64,000 bases of DNA from Asterias amurensis (lineage: Eukaryota > Echinodermata > Asteroidea > Forcipulatida > Asteriidae): contig NC_092660.1 in NCBI RefSeq assembly GCF_032118995.1, forward strand, positions 4,727,501-4,791,500, in the 5' to 3' direction. The notes beneath the pieces were generated by a model, which was given only the letters and a program-made list of their open reading frames with translations, searched no databases and was not told where the DNA came from. The position numbers were made by a program, and so were the translations under genes. Of this stretch, positions 32,419 through 43,384 are shown piece after piece (within the stretch, counting starts at the first letter, position 1; each line of letters opens with the position of its first letter).

Positions 32419-32932
32419 ATAAATATATTTGCCAGTATCAGACTTAGTGAGTTAATTTATCATTTTAGCTGGTGGAATTTAAAGGCAGTGGACACTATTG
32501 GTAATTGTCCAAGACTAGCCTTCACAGTTGGTGTATCACAACATATGCATAAGATAACTTAACCTGTGAAAATTTGAGCTCAATCGGTTATCAAAGTTGC
32601 GAGATAATAATAAAAGAAGAAAACACCCTGGTTACACGAAGTTGGGTGCGTTTAAATGGTTGGTTTCGAGACCTCAAGTTCTAAATCTGAGGTCTCGAAA
32701 TCAAACTCGTGGAAAATTACCTCTTTCTCGAAAACTACGTCACTTCAGAGGGAGCTGTTTCTCAAAATGTTTTATACCATCCATCTCTCCCCATTACTCG
32801 TAATCAAGAAAGGTTTTATGATGATAAATATTTTGAGAAATTACCAATAGTGTCCACTGCCTTTAAATAAAATAATATATTTGCCAGTATCAGACTTAGT
32901 GCGTTAATTATCGTTTTAGCTGGTGGGATTTA
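32419..32932. repeat. ~60-bp direct duplication flanking a family A MITE
   Basis: TATATTTGCCAGTATCAGAC then TTAGTGAGTTAATTTATC and TTTTAGCTGGTGGAATTT lies just left of the MITE. A copy with a few changes (TTAGTGCGTTAATTATCG, GGTGGGATTT) lies just right. This is far longer than the TTAA target, so the element sits between two tandem copies of the host sequence. Confidence 0.8.
32479..32866 (-). mobile_element. TTAA MITE family A
   Basis: Full-length 388-bp copy with TTAA at both ends and intact hairpin, set between two copies of a ~60-bp host sequence. Confidence 0.9.
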
Positions 32933-33036
32933 AACGTGTTATTGATGTAAGAAAACAGCTTCACCTGGGCCAAATTGTTAGTAACTGTCAAGAGGTCTGT
33001 GAAAATTTGGGCTCAACTGGTCGTCAAAATTGCAAA

Positions 33037-33357
33037 AAATAAGTGTCAAAGACCAGTATTCTCACATGGTGTATCCCATAAAATAACAAATCAGTGAATA
33101 TTTGGGCTCAAATTGGTCATCGAAATTGCAAGAAAATAATGAAAGAAAAACATCCTTGTTGCACAAAATTTGTGGCTTCATGCTTGTTCAGATTCAAATA
33201 TTTGAGTGAGAACTTACCCCATGCTCAAAAACTACATTATTTCAGACGAGACGTTTCTTACAATGTTTTTTACTAGCTCTCCGTTGCTCATTACAAAGTA
33301 AGTTTTTATGCTAAGATATCTTTTGAGTAATATAACCAAAAGTGTCTTGTACCTTTA
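33037..33357 (-). mobile_element. Decayed TTAA MITE family B
   Basis: GTGTCAAAGACCAGTATTCT starts the recognisable part; GGGCTCAAATTGGTCATCGA and TTTGAGTGAGAACTTACC follow the family B order. The right end is AAAAGTGTCTTGTACCTTTAA with TTAA. At 32995-33035 a second short fragment (GTGAAAATTTGGGCTCAACT) precedes it. Confidence 0.65.
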
Positions 33358-34639
33358 AAGAAAGGACAAAAATAGTCACGGACAGTGCACGTTCCAATGT
33401 GATCAATCAAAAAAAAAATCCTGTGCAAACTTGGGCTAGTGTTGGCCTAAATGATGAGTAAAATAAATAGCGACAAAAAAAAAGCGTTCAATTTTAACAT
33501 GTAAAACACATTGTCTTTAATTGTTGAAATCCGAAAATAAGCTGATTGTTTGTTTAATGTGTAGTTCGGGTACAGTATTTTTTTCTCGAGCATTACCCTT
33601 TTTTATTTTTCTAAATTTGTTAAAAATGCCGAACAATACCCCTTGTGAGTTTTTAAAGTTTGGACTCAATTTAATTAATAAAAATGTTGAACTTACCCCC
33701 AATGAAATTTTCATTTTGTGACCCAATTGGGTAGAATTATTTTTCAATGTTTGGACCCAAATTTGATAAAAATGCTGAACTAACCACTTTTTTTTTTTAC
33801 CCAAATTTGATAAAAATGCTAAACTGTAATATCATGAAAATGTTGGACTAACCCGTTATGATTTATTTCTTTAACTTTTGGACCCAACAATGAGGAAGTG
33901 TTGGACCTACCCCTTGTGATATTTTTTTTACCAAAAGTTTATAAACTCGGACATAGAAACATGATGAATTAATGATGCCCCAGATTGCAGTTTTGTGCTT
34001 GTAAAACCAAAGATAAATGTACAATTATAAAGTGGACTCCTCTCAAGCGTGAACTATACGGTACAAACAGGAGAAAAAAAGGGAAAGGATTGAGGAATGT
34101 GATTGGAATGTCTAATTGAAAACGTCTTCATTGTTCTGGAGCTCTGCCCACCGTTTTTGAAGCAGCCACTGTAGTCAATACATACCGCATGGCATGGGAT
34201 GGGCATCGGCTGTGCATTACTGGACAAGTCGCGCTGGAGAATGGACCGCCATTGCCGTATCTCTCGGCATTCATTTTGGACGTCGCGTTTTCTGAAGAAC
34301 TTTATCTGTAAATTTCACGATATTCATGAATAGTCGGCCTCATGCATTCAGAAGTTTTTATACAAAAGCTATTGCACGTTTAGGTTTGTGACATTCCCCA
34401 CCAAAATCTTGTAGACATAGAACACAAGAAATACGAACCGTTTTCATTTTTGGGGGTCACATTTGCCACTGGAGAAAAAAAACCCACTAAAAACTGCTGT
34501 AGGCCTCCTCATTCAACACAAAATTCACTGTTGATCATCCCGTACATGTCAAGAGTTCCACGAAGTTCTCGTGTTCCGACAACGAACTTTTAAAATAAAT
34601 TTTGAGCTTTAAATTGGCTCTTCGTGGGCGGGGGAGGGG
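33358..34639. repeat. No gene; degenerate ~70-bp repeats at 33600-33910
   Basis: TTTGGACCCAAATTTGATAA then AAATGCTGAACTAACC recurs four or five times with strong divergence. The rest of the interval has no supported exon; A-, T- and G-runs occur. Open frames in either direction are short. Confidence 0.5.
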
Positions 34640-35183
34640 GTAGCTGCTATTTCTTCCTCCATGCTGTGATCCGGTGTGTGAATTGCTGTAGGAACATCAC
34701 GGCCATGGCATGCTGAACACATGGACCCTGTCGGTTAAGGTAAGGCTCGGGGCGGGGAGCACTAAGGTCTTGTCACAACATGACAAGAGGCAACTTTTAC
34801 AGGCAACTTTGAGGCTCAACCCAGACCACTTTGGTCGCTACAAGACTACATTGGTAGCACTTGAGTAATTTTTCAAACGATGTCTTGCAAATTAATAATT
34901 ATGTTATTGTTAAACAATACCATCTTTAATTTGTTCAGCTACGATTTCTTAACCTAGTATAGTAGCAGTTTATCTTTTTCAGCAAAATGTCCCTTTTTTA
35001 AATTTGTATTTTTTTGTGAAAGTAATAATGATGTGCTAAGTGATGTGTTCAATTAAATTCATTTTCAAATGGCCGTCATCTTTTTTCTCAAACTGTGTTT
35101 TAGTATGCTGGTTTATAACTTTTCAGGACCAGAAAGGACAATGTAAACACAATGTAATTAAGAAACAAACTTTCTCAACATCT

Positions 35184-35357
35184 GGGGGTGGATTTCACAA
35201 AGGTAGTCCTAACTGAGGACTAGTCCTAGGCAATGCTAAGAGATAGGACTGGTCCTAAGTTAGGACAAGTATCTCATCCTAACTTTGGATGGTCCTATCT
35301 CCTAGCATTGCCTAGGACTAGTCCTAAGTTAGGACTACCTTTGTAAAATCCTCCCCT
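35184..35357. mobile_element. AGGACTAG element, AAGGTAGTCC subtype
   Basis: GGGGGTGGATTTCACAAAGG to CCTTTGTAAAATCCTCCCC, with GGCAATGCTAAGAGATAGGA inside. Back to back with the next element. Confidence 0.8.
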
Positions 35358-35478
35358 GGGTGGATTTCACAAAGAGTTAAAAACTAGTCTTATCTCGAGT
35401 TAGGACCAGTAACTGGTCCTAACTTAGGACTCTCCATGCAATATGTATATCTCCTAACTCTTTGTGAATTCGACCCCA
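35357..35478. mobile_element. AGGACTAG element, AAGAGTT subtype
   Basis: GGGTGGATTTCACAAAGAGT to CTCTTTGTGAATTCGACCCC. It abuts the preceding element. The same two subtypes are paired at 10749-11068, in the opposite order. Confidence 0.8.
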
Positions 35479-35531
35479 GGACAGATGTAAATTTCAATCT
35501 ATGTTAAATTTCTGATTCTCTTTTACCTCAG

Positions 35532-35645
35532 CATGTAGATCTTGGTCAGGCAGATGGGAGTTGAAGATCTATGGATGTGTGGTTGAAGATCTATGGATGT
35601 GTGGTATGTGGACGTACAACATTTGAGATTCGCCAATGGACCACG
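35532..35645 (+). other. Candidate exon with internal 22-bp repeat
   Basis: Acceptor TCTCTTTTACCTCAG precedes it and donor ACGGTAAGG follows. Inside, GTTGAAGATCTATGGATGTG is present twice in tandem. No frame stays open long enough to argue coding. Confidence 0.35.
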
Positions 35646-37082
35646 GTAAGGAGAACTTTGCTGTGTATCCGACCTCCACTTTTCAATTAAAAGTTTGCTT
35701 TTACGATTCACCTGTTAAAAAAAACCTCTTGAATGGCAGTAAACAAAATCTAGTAAGATTTTTGGAAGCATGGACTGTCTCCAAAAAGTTTTTTATGGCA
35801 AGTTTAACAGATGCAGTACACTTATCCAGAACTCTGGAATGGCAGTAAAAAAACAACTAGTAAAGTTGATAGAAAAAAACACATATACTTTTACAAAAAA
35901 GTTGAATGGATGCACTATACGAAAAACAAACACGTGCTCTCACATGATTAATATTTCAGTTGAAAATTGAATTGAATTGTTTGACAAGTACAACTCTCTT
36001 AATTATGAGTTGCGATGATTCTGAAAGACGGTTGACCTTAATTATTGACATTTCAAAATTGTTGACCTGTCATAATTGTTGACCTTTCAAAAAGCAAAAA
36101 GATGAAGCAACAGTTAAATTATTCATAGAGCCAGGACAAATATCTGTATGATGCCACCACTTTTTCATTCGATGGGAAATAACATAGTATCTAACATACC
36201 TCAATGAGATATCCCTTTTTGTAAAAATTAGTGAAAAAGTAGTGGCACCATACCGAAAGTTATCCTAGAGCCAATTTAGTGGAGGTCGGATTACGCAAGT
36301 TGACCTAAATCAAGATCAAGACCAAGACAAGACGAAGACTTCGAAGTGTAAGAGAAGATCTAACCCGCTCTCTTGCAGAGTCCCACCCCCTTTGTAATGC
36401 CCCCTTGCCCCAATCTGCGATCTTGTTGATGTTGTCCTTACTTATGATTCTTTCAAGGCGTCTTCAAACGTTTCTTGGCATTTTCTTGATGCATATTGGT
36501 CGTAGCCAATGATGTTTTTTAATTAGGAGACTAGTCTTACTGGAAGATTCTGTCGGTGTTGATACTTTAAGTTGTCAGTTGTCATATTAATAAATTGTGT
36601 TATTAACTTAATTGTTAATTCAACTTAAAAGTAATGTTAAAATGTTGTATGTAAAAATGTTCATTGAATTAAGTCCTTAAAAATTACAAAATAATAAGAT
36701 AATTAATAAACAACAATGCTCTTGTGATGGTTAATGCTCGATTAAGGAGTATTAAATAGATACTTTTAGAACAACTAAAATACGTATTTACATATTTCTA
36801 ATATCAGTGTTTACATCAATTCTGAGTGTAGAAATTTTAAAGATTTAGGTTTAATTAAAGCGTTGGTGGGGGGGGGGGAGGGGGGCGTGTAAGGAACACA
36901 AGCCTTTTAAAAATCTCACGAAATGCAAATCTCTTAGTTTAAATCTCTTAGGGCTCATTGCAAATCCTTCCCTGGATTGCCGCGAAAAAAAGAAGAAAAA
37001 AAGCAAGATAAAGAAAAAAGAACTTGAAGACGGCGAGAGAGCAGATTATCTAGAGAAGAAAGCCGGACGTCAGTGATGCTTC
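35646..37082. other. No gene; poly-G tract at 36868-36886
   Basis: GAATGGCAGTAAA..AACTAGTAA is repeated near 35735 and 35838. An interrupted poly-G run lies at 36868-36886. No supported exon otherwise. Confidence 0.4.
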
Positions 37083-37201
37083 AAGGGGTGTGTTTTGCGC
37101 GTTCGTAACCAATAACTGTTTTGGTTGTATTGGCTATTGGTTAACCACTGGCCAAAGAATTGAAACAGTTATTGGTTGCGACCGCCCAAGCGCACCCTGG
37201 G
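37083..37201. mobile_element. Short inverted-repeat MITE
   Basis: AGGGGTGTGTTTTGCGCGTT then CGTAACCAATAACTGTTT faces AAACAGTTATTGGTTGCGAC then CGCCCAAGCGCACCCTGG. The loop has TTGGCTATTGGTTAACC. Confidence 0.65.
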
Positions 37202-37732
37202 TACGTATAAATGATGAGCCATTAAAGGCCTATAGTTAGGCCTAGAGATAAGACTAACTTTCTTCTTTCTCAACAGGTGGCCGCAACAGGTTAAGTATAT
37301 GAGGTTAAGTATGAGGTGTGACTGGCGTAGTACTTAGTCTTGATTTCAAGATGCTCAATCTAGTTTCCTAAGCTGTAATGCAAAAAATGCAGTTTCAGCT
37401 ACCGACAGTAAAAACAAGTCCCTAAATAAGTATTAGATATTGTCTTGAACTAAGGCTAAGAACTACGCTGTCATTGGTAATCGCGGCACTTGAGTAGACG
37501 ATGAAGACTCCCTCCGATGTCCCCAAGTGACTGGAAGTCGGTGGTTGGCAGTTTGGAGCATATGGTTGAGTATACCAGCAGTCTTTCTTCACAAAACTTT
37601 TCCGCAACTGCGTAAATCCAACATAAGTCGCAACGCCATAAATGTTGCGCAAGTGGACTTACGCAGTTGCATTAAGTTTTGTGATATTGGCTGCTGGTCA
37701 AGTATCAGTTAGATTAAGCCTTTTTGAGATAT

Positions 37733-38640
37733 GGCACAACATTGTAAAGTTTTGGTAAATTTGTGTGAATACCCCCAAACCAAACAGATACTCTTATATC
37801 ACGTCCGCAATACCTCAGTTTATCGGTTAACTGCGAAAGCAACTAGGCTTTTCTCCTCTTGTACAATGTGTTAACGCTTCTCTCCACAGCTATTAACGAT
37901 TCCCTCCACAGCTATTAACGATTCCCTCCACAGGCTGTAAAAATAATAATACTTGAGACTAATAGTGCGCCATGCTTGTGCTTGTTTTTTCAGAGATCCT
38001 TGGACACTGTAGAAAACCTTGTTTGGTAAAGTATTGTATTTAGCTCAATTGTGTATTGTGTTTTTGGCTAATTTGAGACTTTGTAGACCCTAGGTGGTAG
38101 CAGACTTACCAAGTAGACCTCTTTGCACAAGCGCTAACTGTTAAATAAGATGCATGCTGGTCTATGGCAGACGCAATGCTACAACCCTGTAAGGTTTGGG
38201 TACATTTGCGTATACCACCAAACCAACCAGTACATGTACACTCCTATCACATCCGTCATACCTATGATAAAAAAAAAGGCTTATGGGTAAAGTTGGAAAG
38301 TAAACTTAGTAGTCTTTTCTCTGTGGTACAATTTATTAACGATTCCCTCCACACAGGCTATTACAAATATAATATTCAAGTCTAATAATGTGCCATGCTT
38401 GTGCTTGTTTTTGCAGATGGCACCTCTGGGACACAGTAGATATAACGTCGTTTGGTAAAGTATTATGGATATTTCAGTTGTGTATGGTGAAACATACATT
38501 GGCTGATTTGAGACTTTCTCTCCCTGTAGGCTGTTACAAATATTAATAATAAAGGAGACTAATAGTGCACCATGCTTGTTTTTTTTATTTGCAGAAATGG
38601 CTGCTCTGTGGATAACACCATTTGGTAAAGTATTGTAGTT
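37733..38640 (+). repeat. Tandem duplication carrying three 30-38-bp exon-like cassettes
   Basis: A ~423-bp block (ACCAAACCAA, then TTAACGATTCCCTCCACA, then AATAGTGCGCCATGCTTGTG) is duplicated; a third copy keeps only the last part. Each copy ends with a T-rich tract and CAG, then 30-38 bp, then TTTGGTAAAGTATT: candidate exons 37994-38025, 38417-38454 and 38595-38624. The exon cores differ more than their intronic flanks, though GG..CTCTG..ACAC is shared by two. At 37880-37935 TATTAACGATTCCCTCCACA is itself repeated. This could be a microexon array or chance splice-like ends in a repeat. Confidence 0.5.
38079..38165 (+). mobile_element. Half copy of GGAGACTTT foldback family
   Basis: GAGACTTTGTAGACCCTAGG then TGGTAGCAGACTTACCAAG matches the left arm of the element at 38897-39117, including CGCTAACTGTTAAATAAGAT and CATGCTGGTCTA. 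The right arm is absent. Confidence 0.6.
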
Positions 38641-38646
38641 AGCTCA

Positions 38647-38860
38647 GGGGCCGGTTTCACAAAGATCTAAGATTGATCAGTAACTGCAAAAAAACCAAAA
38701 TTAATATTCTTTATCCCGATGCAAAATTTAACATCTATTATAACTGCAAATCAATCGTAATTGCTTCGTAAAACGTGATGTCACAATACAAATCACTTTA
38801 TGGTGAAACTGAAAATTTGTCTTGCGATGAATTTTATTGCTTTGTGAAATCGGCCCCAGG
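38647..38860. mobile_element. GGGGCCGgTTTCACAAAG-ended MITE
   Basis: GGGGCCGGTTTCACAAAG and CTTTGTGAAATCGGCCCC bound it. The interior shares TGCAAATCAATCGTAATTGC and GATGAATTTTATTGC with the inverted interior of the 16652 copy, so these are one family in two lengths. Confidence 0.8.
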
Positions 38861-38896
38861 TGGGATGTGTATGGTGAAATTTACTTTGGCTGATCA

Positions 38897-39117
38897 GAGA
38901 CTTCTAAGACCCTAGGTGGCAGCAGACTTACCAGGTAGATCTCTTTGCAAATACCCATTGCACACGCGCTAACTGTTAAATGAGATACATGCTGGTCTAG
39001 CTAAGGATCAAACTTCTCTAGCTAGACTAGCATGCACCTCATTCCACACATAACGCGTCAGTACTGAGTATTTGCAACAGGGTTAGTCTGCTGCCACCTA
39101 GCGTTCAAAAGTCTCCC
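38897..39117. mobile_element. GGAGACTTT foldback family, long copy
   Basis: GAGACTTCTAAGACCCTAGG then TGGCAGCAGACTTACCAGG at the left; TCTGCTGCCACCTAGCG then TTCAAAAGTCTCCC at the right. The middle has a second stem, CATGCTGGTCTAGCTA facing TAGCTAGACTAGCATG. The relative at 27231 is shorter and has a different middle. Confidence 0.75.
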
Positions 39118-39166
39118 TTTGATGTGACCCAAAATGCTAACTTTGAAGACTTGTTTTTGTCCACAG

Positions 39167-39267
39167 AGTGAATGTTTTCTTCAGGATGGTGAAGGAGCTC
39201 TTGTGCTGAAGTCTTCACTGAGATGGTGTGATGTCTACTAGCAGAGACTGGAGTTATGCAGAGACTG
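39167..39267 (+). other. Candidate exon
   Basis: Preceded by TTGTTTTTGTCCACAG and followed by GTAACG. One frame is open for 24 codons (SECFLQDGEGALVLKSSLRW, then CDVY and a stop). No recognised domain. It may be an untranslated exon. Confidence 0.3.
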
Positions 39268-39277
39268 GTAACGTATC

Positions 39278-39364
39278 AGGGCACAATTTCATACAGCATG
39301 TAAGCATTAAAAACTTGCTAAGCAAAGAAAATTATTGCTTAACAGCTTTATGAAATCGGGCCCT
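39278..39364. mobile_element. Short GGGCaCAATTTCATA-ended element
   Basis: AGGGCACAATTTCATACAGC and GCTTTATGAAATCGGGCCCT are inverted ends about 87 bp apart, with CTTGCTAAGCA / TTGCTTAACAG inside. It resembles the element at 40503. Confidence 0.6.
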
Positions 39365-39699
39365 GATGGAAAACTTCAATAAATACAAAGTTAGTCAGGG
39401 AATTTTTGAAAACACAAAAGTTCAACAAAACCTGGAGTATTGTGTCATGTCATGTCTGTGTTTGTTCATGGTTGAGAACTGATCGGAGAAATGTCTTGCA
39501 CATGATGGCATTTAGACTTTATTATTACTCCGAAAAACTGACAGCTACATCAACAATTCAACAGATTGCATCGGGGATAAGAAATTTTAATTTTGATTTT
39601 ACATTGTACAACGATGTGTGTAAGCACTTTCCAGAGCTCTTTGAAAACGAATCATATGAATATTATTCTAGACAACCAGGATTGCTCGGTAGAGAGGCA

Positions 39700-39860
39700 G
39701 CTCAAATCCTGTAGTTGGTTGTTGGTGAGACACTGCTCTAGAATTGCAAAGGTTAGGGGTTCGAATCCCACCCGAATAAAATGCCTATGATTTGTTTTCA
39801 CAGAGCTCGGGAAAGTATTGTTTACAGTCCTAACACACATTCCTAAAACGATAGTTAATA
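39700..39860 (+). mobile_element. tRNA-derived SINE-like sequence
   Basis: TGTAGTTGGTTGTTGGTGAG is A-box-like and GGTTCGAATCC (39757-39767) is a clean B box; CCGAATAAAATGCC follows. It resembles a tRNA head but lacks a full acceptor stem, so a SINE is more likely than a tRNA gene. Confidence 0.5.
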
Positions 39861-39919
39861 CATAAAAAAATATTTTGTACAAATTAATCTTTAGAAATCG
39901 GTTTTCTTTTTTACCTCAG

Positions 39920-40062
39920 ACTGAGACGTTGATCTAGGAGATGGCATACACCCAGAACATTGAGGCTAAATTCCTTTTGACTGTAGCATCAGCTGAAGAA
40001 TACTATATCAAAATCTCGCTATTTTGACAGTAGCAAAAGACCCAACAACAGACCACCACTTG
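39920..40062 (+). other. Candidate exon, repeated type 1
   Basis: Acceptor TTTTTTACCTCAG, donor TTGGTAAGT. It begins ACTGAGACGTTGATCTAGGA; the candidate exons at 40979 (ATTGAGACGATGACCTTGGA) and 41680 (ATGAGATGATGACCTTTGAT) start alike. CATCAGCTGAAGAA inside it resembles CACCAGCTGAGGAAGAACTG at 41729. These look like diverged copies of one exon. Confidence 0.35.
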
Positions 40063-40502
40063 GTAAGTTTTAAAACAAAACGTTGACGTTAGTAGACGCA
40101 GGCCTGTATGTTTGAAAGAGCAGGGGCACCAAGGAATTTCTCCTTGGAAAAGGGCATCCCTATGAGGAAATTGTAACTTACCACTGGAGTATTTCAAGGG
40201 CACCAAGGCAATCACCAGGGGGCATGGGGGCAATCCCCTTCATGCCTCGCCTGCATCGCCAACGTTAAGTATCAAGCCTTGTGATATCCCATAAAACAAA
40301 TTAAGTAAACAAGTCTTGTTTGAATAATTAGCAACTTTTAAGGTTTCAAATCCTTGCTTTGAAATAATACATTCATTACCATCCTTTACTTTCCGATATG
40401 GAGGAAAACTTAATTCTAAAGAGAAAGCCAATTTTGGCAGAAGAAGATTTTTTAAAAACAAAACCTGGAATCATGATCGAGTGGGCAATGAGTTGAAGAA
40501 CT

Positions 40503-40733
40503 GGGGCCAATTTCATAGAGCTGCTTAAGCAAAAAATTTGCTTAAGCAGGAATATAGCTTGCTTATTTTACACATGTTACTTCATTCATTCAAAATTTTA
40601 TGCCACATACATTGCTTGTGACTGGTATTTAGCTATTGTATACTGAGCATAACAATTGAGTGCAGTCTTAGCTGGTAATCTGATTTTACGAAGCAAAATG
40701 TTGTGCTTAAGCAGCTTTATGAAATTGGGCCCA
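40503..40733. mobile_element. GGGGCCAATTTCATAGAGCTGCTTAAGC-ended MITE
   Basis: GGGGCCAATTTCATAGAGCT then GCTTAAGC, and GCTTAAGCAGCTTTATGAAA then TTGGGCCC, are inverted ends. GCTTAAGC is repeated inside. At 40795-40862 AAGCAAAACTTTCGCTTAAG then CTGCTCAATAAAATTGGAGC looks like another half copy. Confidence 0.75.
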
Positions 40734-40978
40734 GAATGAGGTTACAAGCTGAATGACCATGTCACATGTACAATTTGTTAGTATTATGTCCTGCTCATAC
40801 CTGCTTAGTCGACAATTCAAGCAAAACTTTCGCTTAAGCTGCTCAATAAAATTGGAGCTGGAGGAGGATTTTTTGACACACATGGCAGCATTCAAACATT
40901 TTCCTCAGAACAACTCATAAGTGTATTGAATGAATTTATGAGAAAATTAATCTTTAATTTGTTTCTTTTCTTCCTAAG

Positions 40979-41060
40979 ATTGAGACGATGACCTTGGAGA
41001 TGCCCTCTTGAGGCCAATCTAGACTAATGAAGGGCTGTGTCAAGTCTAGTCAGTTTACTG
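40979..41060 (+). other. Candidate exon, repeated type 2
   Basis: Preceded by TTTGTTTCTTTTCTTCCTAAG. ATTGAGACGATGACCTTGGA matches the starts of the exon-like segments at 39920 and 41680; AAGGGCTGTGTCAAGTCTAG resembles AAGAACTGTGGCAAGTCTAG at 41742. The donor is unclear. Confidence 0.3.
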
Positions 41061-41082
41061 TAAAGTGAGCCAGAAATGACCT

Positions 41083-41102
41083 CCCCCCCCCCCCCCCCCC
41101 CA
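41083..41102 (+). repeat. Poly-C run
   Basis: A run of about 20 C within CCTCCCC...CATCCC. Length is likely polymorphic or uncertain. Confidence 0.85.
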
Positions 41103-41679
41103 TCCCACTACAGATTCAACTGTTGAAACGGTGTTGAGGCTATAGCTTCACTTTTTGGACTGAGACCACTGTGTAAGTAAGACAACTTTTCTCTGAAGAA
41201 AGGGTTCAATCTTCAAGGTTTCAAGTCATCGATTTGAAAGAACACATTCATCCCATCCTTAAGTTTGCAATAAACACACCATACAGCGAACTGGTGTAAA
41301 ACTTCATTCAAAATAGAAGTAATTTTAGCCAGTGGGACTTTTAAAAAACACACAAAGTTCAACTACAAATTTGGCAAAGGGATAATGTTTCCAAAATCAG
41401 CACCTGTGTGAAGGTTTCACATCATCAATTTGAAACAATGTTAGTTTGAAATATACACACTCAACTAACTGTTAATGAAACTTCATTAAAATAGGAGGTC
41501 AAAGTTGTCAGAAAATGTTTGTTTTAAACACAGAAAGTCCAACTAAACCCGGAATGTTGAGTCTTGTCATGTTCAACGAGTTGAACTGTGATTTGAGATG
41601 GAGGAGAGTTTCCTTGCACACTTGTAATTAAAATAGTTTCTCTAAACTCATCTTTATATTTGTTTAATTTCTACCACAG

Positions 41680-42390
41680 ATGAGATGATGACCTTTGATC
41701 TTTGGAGGCGTACCAACACTTTTTGGACTAAGTGCCACCAGCTGAGGAAGAACTGTGGCAAGTCTAGCTAAATAAGTCTCTGCGTCAAGTTCAACCACTC
41801 AAGTGACTGAGGGAAGTTATACTTTTAACCAACGATCTTGGAATGTGATGACCATCGGAAGAAAGAACTGTGTTAAGTCTGTAGCCAGATGGCTACTTAC
41901 TACAAGTTTTAACATTTTACCAACTGACATGAGGATAAACACCACAGACTGACAGCTGAAGAACTGCTTCATCGTTTAGGTGACATAATAATGTTGATGA
42001 CCACCACTGCCTTTGGACTGTGTGTCGTTAACTGTAGGACTGTCAATTAAAGCGAGATGAATCTCCACTACAAGTTTGAACTATTACCAAGTGACATATA
42101 GGGGATGTCGAGGATAACCCCCCCACATTTTGGACTGAAGAACTGCGTCATCATTTGGGTGACATTTTTCCGTGATGATCACCACTGCTTTTAACTGTGA
42201 GCCTTTAACTGTCAATTAATGGGCCATCAATTCTAGCTAGATGACTCTCCACTACAAGTTTAACTGTCACAAATGACGTAATAGTGATGTTTTACACAAT
42301 GCTTTTCGAACTGTCACCAACTGTAGAAAGGACTGTCTCCAGTCTATAGCCAAATGATGGTTCACCTCAACTGAAACTGGACCATGAAGG
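41680..42390 (+). repeat. Degenerate ~178-bp repeat in exon-like region
   Basis: It follows acceptor TTAATTTCTACCACAG. Blocks such as GATGACCACCACTGCCTTTG (near 41996) and GATGATCACCACTGCTTTTA (near 42174), ATCTCCACTACAAGTTTGAA and CTCTCCACTACAAGTTTAAC, and GGACTGAAGAACTGCGTCAT repeat with about 178-bp spacing. No frame is kept open, which suggests an untranslated or non-coding exon built from repeats. Confidence 0.5.
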
Positions 42391-42397
42391 CACCCAA

Positions 42398-42632
42398 AAG
42401 TCCAGTTCATACTTCCTGAGATACCAATTGTGATGTCACAAATTTACAATGAATAATTCACATCAGTTGACTTGTGCCCAACTCCTGTGAAACTTTTACT
42501 GCAAAAACAGCCATCTGACGTCAACATTCGCAGCGCATCGCAGCGCATCGCAGCGCATCGCGTCGCAGCGCATCGCAGCGCATCGCATCGCATCGCATCG
42601 CATCGCAGTCGCAGGAAGTATGAACCGGGCTT
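42398..42632. mobile_element. MITE with (GCATCG)n expansion
   Basis: AGTCCAGTTCATACTTCCTG and CAGGAAGTATGAACCGGGCTT are inverted ends. The interior has CATCTGACGTCAACATTCGC and then a microsatellite of CGCAGCGCATCG / GCATCG at 42529-42606. I recognise this end sequence and the neighbouring GACGTCA plus CG-rich microsatellite as a layout seen in marine invertebrate genomes. The histidine/arginine/serine frame across it is an artefact. Confidence 0.75.
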
Positions 42633-43200
42633 TACTTCAAGTCGACACTCAAGGGGAGGACAATCTTATTCCATAACTGAGTTTGTGGTTATACGGCTTT
42701 GGCTGCAGCTGTTGCTATGGGCCTCGTTCTATACTTTGGCACATGTGACAATCAAGCCACATCCTAAGTAGGACTAATCCTAAGCCACTAATTCAGATGA
42801 AGCCTTATTGTTATTTTATCTTGAATCCATCAAAATCCAATCACAGATTGTACAAATAGCTCTGTACTTAAAGCCTGGCCTCATTCCAAGCATGAATAGT
42901 TCATTATGGACAATTAAATTTATTTACAATACCCTGTTGGATTTTGATGGTGTCAAAGTAGTTTTTATAGGAATGCAACTCTTAAGATGGTGCAATTTTT
43001 GCGAAGAAAAACAAACACAACAACCCAAAGACAATCCTTTAAATCATGAGATGTTTGTACTTTTGCAGAAGCCTTTTGATTTCAAGTGAGGGAAAAATCT
43101 GAATACTTTATTGAATGAAGTTGGAGAATTTAACAAAATTGTTCGCACATCACGTTCTCAGAAAAGTTAGAAAACAAAAAAAAAGCTCAGGTTTAGTCTG
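42633..43200. other. No feature seen
   Basis: A + frame at 42808-43089 has no recognised domain and no coding support. No element ends. Confidence 0.4.
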
Positions 43201-43384
43201 TATAGACCTTTATCATGCTGCCTCCATCTTGGTCATGTTCCTGGTATCAAATAACAATGATGAATGCTGATAATCATTTTGCATTTAGGAACCAGGCTAT
43301 AGTTTGTTCTTCCAGCCTCGGTTTGGTAACATTGGTATCATCGGGAGAAATTCAAGATGGCTGCACTGTGATAAAGGTCTAATA
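43201..43384. mobile_element. TA-flanked MITE, TAGACCTTTATCA ends
   Basis: TATAGACCTTTATCATGCTG then CCTCCATCTTGG faces AAGATGGCTGCACTGTGATA then AAGGTCTAAT. A second pair inside (GGAACCAGGCTATAG / GGTATC) is weaker. The ends and CCATCTT block resemble the element nested at 2193-2365. Confidence 0.7.

Noticed and set aside
42472..42771. 99-codon frame with Arg/His/Ser repeats
   Set aside because: It translates the GCATCG microsatellite of a MITE.
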